Origin: SZUA-1377 sp964622255
Lineage (GTDB): Bacteria > Campylobacterota > Campylobacteria > Campylobacterales > QNZT01
Assembly (NCBI GenBank): GCA_964622255.1
Contig: CAZUPK010000067.1
Span: 5,318 to 69,317, forward strand
Reading direction: 5' to 3'
Length of the DNA: 64,000 nt
A model generated the notes under the pieces. The model worked only from the letters and a program-made list of their open reading frames with translations. It was not told where the DNA came from and did not search any database. Positions within the stretch are counted from its first letter, which is position 1. Each line of letters starts with the position of its first letter. Below, one piece after another: positions 1-7,192 of the stretch. Position numbers and translations under genes: made by a program.

Positions 1-37
1 AACAATGGCAACCACTTAAAAAAGCAGTCGCCTAGTT

Positions 38-568
38 TTAGTAACTAACTCTTACTTTGATAGGGATTCTTCTTAGTCTATGTTTAGTTATTTTTACTAT
101 TTTTTCACCCTTATAATAAGCTATATTTTTCCACCTAGTAACTCTATATCTTTTTGTTTTGTAGTAAGTGTTACAAACTCTTCTTTGCTCGTACCTTGTT
201 TTTGTAACTGGTCTTTTGTAGTGTCTTGTTCCATACTTTTTATTTGCTATAGTTCCACCTGCTAAGGCTCCTACGACAGTTGCTAAATCTTTACCTCTAC
301 CACCACCAAACTGATGTCCTATAACTCCGCCTACAACTCCACCTAATATAGGAGCTGCTGGATTTTTTTCATATACATCCTCATAAGCTGTATATTGAAC
401 AGGAACATTTTCATAGTAACACTTTTGATAAGGAACCTCTTTTGTTTTCCAAACAGTAGTTTTATAACTTTTTGTTACCCTGATATATTTTGTCTTTGTG
501 TAACTCTTCGCATAGGAAACAGACAATACCAAAACCAAAATAAGTAAAATATTTTTTATTATTTTCAT
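38..568 (-). CDS. Glycine-zipper 2TM-domain envelope protein
   Basis: A 176-residue exported protein of unknown exact role. Residues 1-20 form a signal peptide (Lys-Ile start, Leu/Val core, ending at Ala20). Residues 72-108 carry a glycine zipper with repeated GxxxG spacing and alternating Gly-Gly pairs, as in SlyB/Rickettsia 17-kDa-type outer-membrane proteins that insert or oligomerise in membranes. The flanks are rich in Tyr, Lys and Arg with several V-T-K-x-Y-like repeats, giving a very basic mature protein. There is no lipobox Cys at the cleavage site, so it is probably a periplasmic or outer-membrane protein rather than a lipoprotein. It stands alone, with an AT-rich promoter region upstream of its start. 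Confidence 0.75.
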   Translation of the reverse strand: MKIIKNILLILVLVLSVSYAKSYTKTKYIRVTKSYKTTVWKTKEVPYQKCYYENVPVQYTAYEDVYEKNPAAPILGGVVGGVIGHQFGGGRGKDLATVVGALAGGTIANKKYGTRHYKRPVTKTRYEQRRVCNTYYKTKRYRVTRWKNIAYYKGEKIVKITKHRLRRIPIKVRVSY

Positions 569-684
569 AATTTTCTCCTTATTTTTTTGTCATAGTCAAA
601 TTATATAACCATTTTGTGTAAAGTTTGTGAAAAAAAAGAAACTATTTGATAAACTAAAGTTTTGATTAATATAAGGAGTTAAAG

Positions 685-984
685 ATAAAAGCTATTATTT
701 TTATTTTGCCTAGTATTATTACTATTTTTAGTGCAGATACCGTGCAAATTTCGACAATAAATCTTTCACTATCCATTCTATTTTTATCGAAGCAACTTGT
801 AAGCTTACTGAATATCATCATAGTTTTAACTCTACTTGTTTTAGCTCCATTTCCCATACTTTTGAGTATGGATATGATGGTGCATTCTCCTACCGTGATA
901 TCTATGCCTTTTAAACTTTTTATCTTTGTGCTTATATATGGGTGGAAGCCTATTGTTGGAAATCTTATAACGAGTTTTAAATGA
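685..984 (+). pseudogene. fliP: fliP relic: flagellar export protein with central deletion and lost start codon
   Basis: The frame reads like the two ends of FliP, the flagellar type III export gate protein, joined together. The N-terminal part (685-850) has the signal-like segment, the NLSL stretch, then KQLV and LNIIIVLTLLVLAP, which match the first FliP membrane helix. From about 852 it continues directly with the C-terminal FliP signature (MDMM..SP, ISMPFKLFIFVL, GW..IVGNL..SF). About 145 residues of the usual ~245 are missing. A good AAGGAG (673-678) is followed, seven bases on, by ATA at 685 where ATG is expected. The frame overlaps trmA by four bases. It cannot make a working export gate. 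Confidence 0.8.
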
Positions 985-2075
985 CCTGTAGCAGTTTTGG
1001 TAAGTGCGGTAGTTGCACACTTTGGGAGTATAGTTACAAAGAGCAGTTAGAGTTAAAAGTAGATAAGATAAAAAAACAGTTTAATATAAACTCACTAGAT
1101 GTCATAACTTCAGAAGAAAAAAACTTTAGATATCGTGCAGAATTTAGAGTCTATTATGATGATAACGGTTTAAATTATGCGATGAGTGGATTTGATAAAA
1201 AAATAGTAAAGATAGATGAATGCAATATAGTCTCTAAAAGTCTCACTGTATTGATGGAAAAACTTTTAAAAGAGGTATCAAAAAGCAAACTCTTAAAAAA
1301 GAAACTCTTTGCAGTAGAATTTTTAACAACTACTACCGATGAAACCATAATAACTTTGATATATCATAAAAGGATAGATGAAACTTGGAAAGAGGAGGCA
1401 GAAAAGATAAATATAGATGCAAATATCATAGGAAGAAGTAGAGGTGTAAAGATAGTTATCGATAAAGACTATATCTTTGAAAAGTTAAACATCTTGGGAA
1501 AGAGTTATATTTATAAGATATTCGATAGTGGCTTTACTCAACCAAATCCAAAAGTAAATGAAAAGATGATAAGCTGGGTTTTGAAAAATCTCCTATCAGA
1601 TAGAAAAGATTTGCTAGAGCTATACTGTGGGCTTGGTAACTTTACTCTACCCCTTTCAACAAAGTTTAACAAAATTTTGGCAACAGAGGTTTCAAAAGCT
1701 TCCATAAGATCTGCACTAGAAAATGTAGAGTTAAACAACATAGAAAACATCTCCTTTGTTAGACTCTCAAGCCAAGAGTTAGTAGAGGCTTTAGAAGAAA
1801 AAAGAGAGTTTAATCGTTTAAAAGATATTAATCTTAAAGAGTATAATTTCTCTCATATCTTCATAGATCCGCCACGAGCCGGAGTTGATGAAAAAACGAT
1901 AGAGTTTTTAAAACAGTTTAAAAATATCATATATATTTCTTGTAATCCTGACACTTTAAAAAGGGATTTGGATAGATTAGATAGTTATGAGATAAAAAAG
2001 TTTGCCTGTTTTGATCAGTTTGCATATACAAACCACTTAGAGTGTGGAGTAATCTTAAGAAGAAGAGATGACTAA
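981..2075 (+). CDS. trmA: tRNA (uracil-5-)-methyltransferase TrmA
   Basis: Makes ribothymidine at position 54 of the tRNA T-loop using S-adenosylmethionine. The 364-residue length fits the TrmA family (E. coli about 366). The N-terminal half is the family-specific RNA-binding part. The C-terminal Rossmann domain starts near residue 210 with LLELYCGLGNFTLP, followed by DPPRAGV near 298, the SCNP motif with nucleophilic Cys321, and the HLECGV region carrying the catalytic base Glu. A Cys-rich N-terminus (Cys3, Cys9, Cys12) is present. The ATG overlaps the end of the fliP relic as ATGA, so translation was probably coupled to fliP before that gene decayed. Confidence 0.92.
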   Translation: MTCSSFGKCGSCTLWEYSYKEQLELKVDKIKKQFNINSLDVITSEEKNFRYRAEFRVYYDDNGLNYAMSGFDKKIVKIDECNIVSKSLTVLMEKLLKEVSKSKLLKKKLFAVEFLTTTTDETIITLIYHKRIDETWKEEAEKINIDANIIGRSRGVKIVIDKDYIFEKLNILGKSYIYKIFDSGFTQPNPKVNEKMISWVLKNLLSDRKDLLELYCGLGNFTLPLSTKFNKILATEVSKASIRSALENVELNNIENISFVRLSSQELVEALEEKREFNRLKDINLKEYNFSHIFIDPPRAGVDEKTIEFLKQFKNIIYISCNPDTLKRDLDRLDSYEIKKFACFDQFAYTNHLECGVILRRRDD

Positions 2076-2102
2076 AAAATAAAGATTATTATCTCCCCCC
2101 TT

Positions 2103-2370
2103 TTATCAAGACCAAATTAAAATCTCTTTGCTGTATATTGTGAACCTTGATTACTATTAAATATTTCAGGCTTAGGATATTTAGATAGTGCATCTTGTAA
2201 AACACTTGTTGTTAGTGCTATATCCATCTGTGTTGGAGAGTTTCCAAGAGAGTATCTTTTTAGTGTTCTACTCAATAATAGCTGTTAAATATGCAAAGCC
2301 TTTTTCTAATTTTATATAAGTGATGTCAATACTCTATACTTGGTTAGGAGTATCAATGATTACTTGATTA
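2103..2370 (-). pseudogene. IS3-family transposase (OrfB) relic
   Basis: Reading the minus strand gives fragments of an IS3-type DDE integrase core: PNQV, a stop, then SIDITYIK, an AYLTAII segment, another stop, ILSWKLSN, and after a frameshift SKYPKPEIFNSNQGSQYT. The first catalytic Asp (SIDITY) is kept, the second is changed to Asn (NSNQGS), and the Glu region is missing. Several stops, a frameshift and truncated ends show a dead copy. It fills most of the gap between trmA and kdsA. It is related to, but more diverged from, the copies near 14.9 kb and 63.9 kb. Confidence 0.8.
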
Positions 2371-2426
2371 TTATCATTTTTAAATGCTATTTTTTTATTT
2401 TACTGTATCATTTAGGAATATAAAAA

Positions 2427-3266
2427 TTATTTAGTTTGGTATTTTTTGTTGGGGAGATTATAGTTTAAATTTTCGTGAAATTTGGCTAGTTTATTTATGT
2501 CCTCAATCACTTTATCAAAATCATCCAAATTTAGCATATTTGCCCCATCACTTTTTGCTATGGATGGATCTATATGAGTTTCAAAGAAAAATCCATCAAC
2601 CCCAACCGCGGCTGCCGCACGAGATAAAGGTGCTACAAACTCTCTTTTACCACTACTTTTCCCATTACCTGCTCCTGGCATCTGAACCGAGTGTGTAGCA
2701 TCAAAGATAACCGGAGCAAACTCTCTCATAATTACCAAACTTCTCATATCAACTACCAAGTTTCCATAACCAAAAGTTGTTCCTCTTTCTGTTAGCCATA
2801 CTTTTGCTTTTTTCGAAGTTTCATAGTTTGGAGTTTTATAACCTCTTGTTTTAATAACCTTTAAAACTGAGTATTTCATATCAGCAGGATTTAAAAACTG
2901 CCCTTTTTTTATGTTTACTATGGTATCACTTTTTGCACACTCAACCAAAAGATCTGTTTGACGACATAAAAATGCAGGTATTTGTAAAATATCAGCAACT
3001 TTTGCAACATCTTTTACTTGATGAGTTTCGTGAACATCTGTTAAGATTTTGTATCCAAACTCATCTTTTACATTTTGAAGTATTTCCAAACCCTTTTTAA
3101 AGCCTAAACCTCTAAAACTTTCTAAGCTTGTTCTATTTGCCTTGTCAAAACTTGCTTTAAAATAAAACTCTACATTTTTATTATTATGATATTTTCTCAA
3201 TCTCTTTGCTATCTCAAAAACTATCTTTTCACTCTCTATTACACAAGGACCTGCTATAAGTATCAT
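2427..3266 (-). CDS. kdsA: 3-deoxy-8-phosphooctulonate (KDO-8-P) synthase
   Basis: Condenses arabinose 5-phosphate with phosphoenolpyruvate to give KDO-8-phosphate, the precursor of the LPS inner-core sugar. The 279 residues match the family's usual length. AGPCVIES at residues 5-12 and the following FKASFDKANRTS block are hallmark KdsA motifs, as are the Q-P-like IPAFLCRQTDLL segment and the FDATHSVQMPG stretch. The last ~20 residues include a DNA segment (2471-2487) that recurs in intergenic repeats at 32.7 and 43.5 kb. An IS3 relic lies directly downstream. The mRNA leader contains a folded RNA element at 3281-3383. Confidence 0.95.
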   Translation of the reverse strand: MILIAGPCVIESEKIVFEIAKRLRKYHNNKNVEFYFKASFDKANRTSLESFRGLGFKKGLEILQNVKDEFGYKILTDVHETHQVKDVAKVADILQIPAFLCRQTDLLVECAKSDTIVNIKKGQFLNPADMKYSVLKVIKTRGYKTPNYETSKKAKVWLTERGTTFGYGNLVVDMRSLVIMREFAPVIFDATHSVQMPGAGNGKSSGKREFVAPLSRAAAAVGVDGFFFETHIDPSIAKSDGANMLNLDDFDKVIEDINKLAKFHENLNYNLPNKKYQTK

Positions 3267-3280
3267 AATCTGACCTTTAG

Positions 3281-3383
3281 GGAAACAACTCTTTGACTAT
3301 ACTACACCATAGCCCCTGTTGTTGTGCCTCGACTATGAACAAACTGTCAAAGCTATGAACTATCTAGGTTCTTAGAGGTTTCC
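3281..3383 (-). ncRNA. Unassigned structured RNA element in the kdsA leader (kdsA/der intergenic)
   Basis: Several perfect or near-perfect pairings nest within 103 bases. An outer stem GGAAAC/GTTTCC joins 3281-3286 to 3378-3383. CTTTGAC 3291-3297 pairs with GTCAAAG 3346-3352. An inner CATAG/CTATG hairpin uses 3308-3312 and 3333-3337. A side hairpin CTATGAAC/GTTCTTAG uses 3353-3360 and 3368-3375 with one mismatch. This makes a closed multibranch fold, which is unlikely by chance. A TATAAT on the minus strand at 3407-3402 would place it in the kdsA 5' leader, ending just before the Shine-Dalgarno. A plus-strand RNA is also possible. I do not recognise it as tmRNA, SRP RNA, RNase P RNA or a known riboswitch. 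Confidence 0.5.
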
Positions 3384-3401
3384 TTTATCTATTTTGGATA
3401 T

Positions 3402-3407
3402 ATTATA
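3402..3407 (-). promoter_or_regulatory. -10 element, probable kdsA leader promoter
   Basis: A perfect TATAAT on the minus strand, about 135 bases upstream of the kdsA ATG. Initiation near 3395 would transcribe the whole folded element at 3281-3383. Campylobacterota sigma-70 promoters often lack a clear -35, so the missing TTGACA is not a problem. The same AT-rich stretch must also drive der in the other direction. Confidence 0.45.
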
Positions 3408-3431
3408 GCTACTATATCCTAAAGGAACAAA

Positions 3432-4889
3432 ATGGAAACAATAGCATTGGTCGGAAAACCAAATGTCGGAAAAAGTTCACTTTTTAATCGTATCTTAAAA
3501 AAAAGAGATGCCATAACTTCAAATGTTAGTGGAACAACAAGAGATATTAAAAAAGCCAAAGTCTATATAAATAATAAAAAAGCAAACTTAGTTGATACTG
3601 GTGGACTTGACGATAGAGATGAGATGTTTAAAGAGGTTCAAAAAAAATCTTTACAAGCTGCGAAAGAGGCAGATATCATACTCTATATGGTAGATGGTAA
3701 GATGCTTCCTGATGATGAAGATAAGAGGATATTTTATGAGCTTCAAAAGAGTGCAAAAAGGATAGCCTTAGTAGTCAATAAGATAGATAATGAAAGCCAA
3801 GAAAAAGAAATAGGCTGGGAATTTAGCTCATTTGGTGCAAAAAATCTTTTCTTTATCTCAGTTTCACACAATAAAAATATAACAAAACTTATAAACTGGC
3901 TTGATAGTAATTTAAAAGATGAACCAACTTTAGCATTAGTAGAAGATAATGAACTTCCTTTTGAAAAGTTTTTATCATTAGAAGAAACTCTCGATGATAG
4001 ACAAAGTTTTGAAAAGAGAAATTTTCACGGAAGTTTTACTTCTGTGAAAGAGAAAACATTGGATGAGAAGTTAGAGGATGAGGAGAGTAACAACCATATA
4101 AAGGTAGCTATCATCGGTAGGGTAAATGTTGGTAAAAGCTCACTTTTAAATGCTCTTTTGGAGGAGGATAGAAGTGTAGTAAGCTCGATAGCTGGAACAA
4201 CAATAGATCCGATAGATGAGGCAATAGTTAAAGATGATAAGATATATACATTTGTTGATACTGCCGGTATAAGAAGGAGAGGAAAGATAGAGGGGATAGA
4301 GAAGTTTGCACTTCATAGAACTCAAAAACAGCTTGAAAATGCCAACATAGCACTCTTAATTTTAGATGCAAGTGAAGAGTTTAAAGAGCTTGATGAAAAA
4401 ATAGCAAATTTGGCAGAGAAGTTTAAACTAGGGGTTATCATAGTTTTAAACAAATGGGATAAAGCACTTTATGGTTATGAAGAGAGTGTAAAAAAAGTTA
4501 GAGATAGGTTTAAGTTTCTATCCTTTGCTCCTATCATAACACTATCAGCTTTAACTAGAAAAAGAGTTCATAAACTATATGAAGTGATAGATAGAGTCTA
4601 TGCAAACTATACAAGAAGAATTCCTACTTCAAAACTAAACGAACTTATAAAATATGCAAATCAAAGGCATCATCTTCCAAGTGATATGGGGAAAGTTGTA
4701 AAGATTTATTTTGCAACACAGTTTGATATAAAACCACCAAAGTTTGCACTTATTATGAATAGACCTAAAGCACTTCACTTTAGTTATAAGAGGTATTTAA
4801 CAAATCAACTAAGAAAGTATTATGACTTTGAGGGAAGTCCACTTATTTTAGAACCTAAAAAGAAAAAAACTAATGAGGATTTTGAGTAA
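3432..4889 (+). CDS. der: Ribosome-assembly GTPase Der (EngA)
   Basis: Essential double-GTPase needed for 50S subunit maturation. Two G domains are visible: GKPNVGKS at residues 8-15 with DTGG and NKID motifs, and GRVNVGKS near 229-236 with DTAG and NKWD. They are followed by the C-terminal KH-like domain ending in a basic PKKKKTNEDFE tail. The 485 residues fit the family. The linker between the G domains is long and acidic. The start has an AAAGGAAC upstream. The TAA overlaps the aroK ATG (TAATG), so the two genes are translationally coupled. Confidence 0.96.
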   Translation: METIALVGKPNVGKSSLFNRILKKRDAITSNVSGTTRDIKKAKVYINNKKANLVDTGGLDDRDEMFKEVQKKSLQAAKEADIILYMVDGKMLPDDEDKRIFYELQKSAKRIALVVNKIDNESQEKEIGWEFSSFGAKNLFFISVSHNKNITKLINWLDSNLKDEPTLALVEDNELPFEKFLSLEETLDDRQSFEKRNFHGSFTSVKEKTLDEKLEDEESNNHIKVAIIGRVNVGKSSLLNALLEEDRSVVSSIAGTTIDPIDEAIVKDDKIYTFVDTAGIRRRGKIEGIEKFALHRTQKQLENANIALLILDASEEFKELDEKIANLAEKFKLGVIIVLNKWDKALYGYEESVKKVRDRFKFLSFAPIITLSALTRKRVHKLYEVIDRVYANYTRRIPTSKLNELIKYANQRHHLPSDMGKVVKIYFATQFDIKPPKFALIMNRPKALHFSYKRYLTNQLRKYYDFEGSPLILEPKKKKTNEDFE

Positions 4890-5392
4890 TGAATAATGTT
4901 ATACTTATAGGATTTATGGGAGTTGGTAAGGGAACAGTTGCAAGAGCTTATGCTAAAAAGTATGATAGATTTGCTATAGATACCGATGATCTTATAGAGA
5001 GTCTTGAAAATAGAAAAATAAAAACTATCTTTGCTGAAAATGGAGAGAGTTACTTTAGAGCTTTAGAAAAAAAGTGTGCTTTATGGCTTGAAAAAAGTGT
5101 TAGAGATAGCATCATCTCAACCGGTGGAGGATTTTTTAAACAGGAAAATATAAAAAATATAGGAAAAATTGTCTTGCTTGATAGTTCATTTGATAATATT
5201 TATAAAAGAATAATAGCCCATCCAAATGCATCTAAAAAATTGGCAAAAAGACCACTTTTTCAGGATATAAATAGTGCAAAAAAACTCTACAATGAAAGGT
5301 TGCCTTTGTATAAAGAGATTGCAGATATTATCTTAAATGTAGAAAAAAGAGAGCTTAAAGACATCATAGATGAGTTACACTCCATAATATAG
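4889..5392 (+). CDS. aroK: Shikimate kinase
   Basis: Phosphorylates shikimate at the 3-hydroxyl, the fifth step of the chorismate pathway; aroA, a later step, is at 56.7 kb. The 167 residues show a P-loop GFMGVGKGT at 8-16 (usually GKS/T, here Lys14-Gly15-Thr16), the DTDD substrate-binding segment, the STGGG motif near 76 and the RP-L lid Arg. Length is typical. It begins on the last base of der. Confidence 0.92.
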   Translation: MNNVILIGFMGVGKGTVARAYAKKYDRFAIDTDDLIESLENRKIKTIFAENGESYFRALEKKCALWLEKSVRDSIISTGGGFFKQENIKNIGKIVLLDSSFDNIYKRIIAHPNASKKLAKRPLFQDINSAKKLYNERLPLYKEIADIILNVEKRELKDIIDELHSII

Positions 5393-5474
5393 CTTTAGTC
5401 ATACCTTTCTACACATCTTTTCAATCCTTTCACTTTTGCACCCATTATCTTAGGTGAGGGGTAGTTGGGGTAGT

Positions 5475-7190
5475 TCACAGGGCCTCCTTAATATTTTTAA
5501 GATAGCCCTCTTTCAATTCATAAACTCTACTAGCATCTTTTATAATAGATAGTCTATGAGCTATGATGATAGTTGTTTTGTTTTTTAAATACTCTTTTAA
5601 CTTAGTAAAAAGTTTATCCTCCGTTAGGCTATCTAGTGCGGAGGTTGATTCATCAAGTATAATGATATTTGGATCTTTAACTATCATTCTTGCTATACTA
5701 ACTCTTTGTCTCTCTCCTCCACTAAGATTTATTCCACCCTTACCTATCTTTGTATCAAGTCCTTTTTCAAGTCTTTTAACTACATCATTAAGCTCGGCTA
5801 TCTCTATGGCCTTTTTGATTTTCTCTTCACTTATATCATCTCCAAAGGTAAGGTTATATCTTAGAGTGTTGTTAAAAAGAGTTGGATTTTGTAAAACTAA
5901 GAAGATATTTTCTCTTATATTTTTAAGTCCTATGTCCCTATAAGATATACCGTCTATCCTTATATTTCCTTGATATGAGCTATAAAAACCAACTAGTATC
6001 TTTGCTAGAGTGCTTTTGCCACTTCCACTTCCCCCAATTATAGCCGTTTGCTCACCCTTTTTAAACTCTAAAGATATATCTTTTAAAACATCTTCTTTAC
6101 CATCATAACTAAACTTTAGATTTTTAACTGTTATCGAATTTGTTTTTGAATTTTTAAAAGGATTTTTTCTATTTTTATTTTTTGGCTCTTTTTCTAATTT
6201 AAAAAGTTCATTTATTCTCTTGGTAGCCTCTTTTGCATTGTGATAGGCATATTGAATATTTATGATCTCTTGTATAGGAGTCATAATAACCCAAAGATAA
6301 CCAAAGACTGCTAACATTAAACCGATAGTAAGTCCGCTATAAAGCACCATCAAAATACCAACAGCACGAAAAAGCTCAAAACCTCCCAAAAAGAGTAAAA
6401 AAGAAAATTTAGCACTAGCATCACTTTTATATCTAAAATCAACAGCTACATCTTTTAACTCTTTAGCTTTAAATTTGAGTCTATCAAAAAAGTGTTTACC
6501 TTTGTTAGAAACTCTTACTTGCTCATAAAAGTCTAAAGTTTCATTTATGGCTTCGCTAAAGCTTTGTATGAGTGAATTTTCCCTCCTCTTTATCTTCCCA
6601 ACTTTTCTTGCCAATTTTGTTGAAAAAAAGATTATTAAAGGGTTTAAAGAGAGTATAAAAAGAGCTAACCTCCAATCTATAAGCATCAAAACAACAGCCA
6701 CACCGATAAATGTTAAAACAGATATGATAAGCTTACTTATGGAACTAGATAAAAAGATATCTATGGTTGCAAGATCAACAACCATTAAAGAGGAGACTTT
6801 AGCACTTGTAAACTTTTCATACTCTTGTAAATCAACTCTTTCAAGATGAGCCAAAAGTTTAAGTCGTATTTTATAGACTATATCTTGAGATATTTTGGTA
6901 AATATATAGTTTTGCCAGATGCTAAGAGTAAAAAAGATAGCTCTTAAAGTGATAGTTAGAGCTAAAACAACTACAATATAAAACCAAGCTTTATGATTTC
7001 CGATAAAAATTTTATCGATAGTAGAAACTAACCATCCGCCCTTTTTTAAAACAACTTCATCAACCAAAAGTGGTATCAAAAGAGGAGTCGGAGTATTAAC
7101 AAGCACAGCAAGTATCGCTATGAAGTTAGCAAAAAAAAGTTCTCTTTTATAAAGCTTTAGCTCACTCAAAAGGGTTTTTATATCAAACAC
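5475..7190 (-). CDS. ABC exporter, fused permease and ATPase (MsbA/MDR type)
   Basis: A 571-residue half-transporter. Residues 1-310 form the six-helix exporter membrane domain. The nucleotide-binding domain follows, with Walker A GGSGSGKST, the signature LSGGERQR, Walker B IIILDEST and the H-loop IIAHRLS. Such homodimers export lipids, peptides or drugs. The substrate cannot be told from the sequence, although an MsbA-like lipid role is possible. The ATG is three bases beyond the purL stop on the same strand, so it is probably cotranscribed after purL. Confidence 0.9.
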   Translation of the reverse strand: MFDIKTLLSELKLYKRELFFANFIAILAVLVNTPTPLLIPLLVDEVVLKKGGWLVSTIDKIFIGNHKAWFYIVVVLALTITLRAIFFTLSIWQNYIFTKISQDIVYKIRLKLLAHLERVDLQEYEKFTSAKVSSLMVVDLATIDIFLSSSISKLIISVLTFIGVAVVLMLIDWRLALFILSLNPLIIFFSTKLARKVGKIKRRENSLIQSFSEAINETLDFYEQVRVSNKGKHFFDRLKFKAKELKDVAVDFRYKSDASAKFSFLLFLGGFELFRAVGILMVLYSGLTIGLMLAVFGYLWVIMTPIQEIINIQYAYHNAKEATKRINELFKLEKEPKNKNRKNPFKNSKTNSITVKNLKFSYDGKEDVLKDISLEFKKGEQTAIIGGSGSGKSTLAKILVGFYSSYQGNIRIDGISYRDIGLKNIRENIFLVLQNPTLFNNTLRYNLTFGDDISEEKIKKAIEIAELNDVVKRLEKGLDTKIGKGGINLSGGERQRVSIARMIVKDPNIIILDESTSALDSLTEDKLFTKLKEYLKNKTTIIIAHRLSIIKDASRVYELKEGYLKNIKEAL

Positions 7191-7192
7191 TA

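Noticed and set aside
5563..5943. Long plus-strand open frame within the ABC exporter gene
   Set aside because: It is antisense to the ATPase domain, Ser/Leu-rich as expected of a shadow frame, and has no ribosome site.
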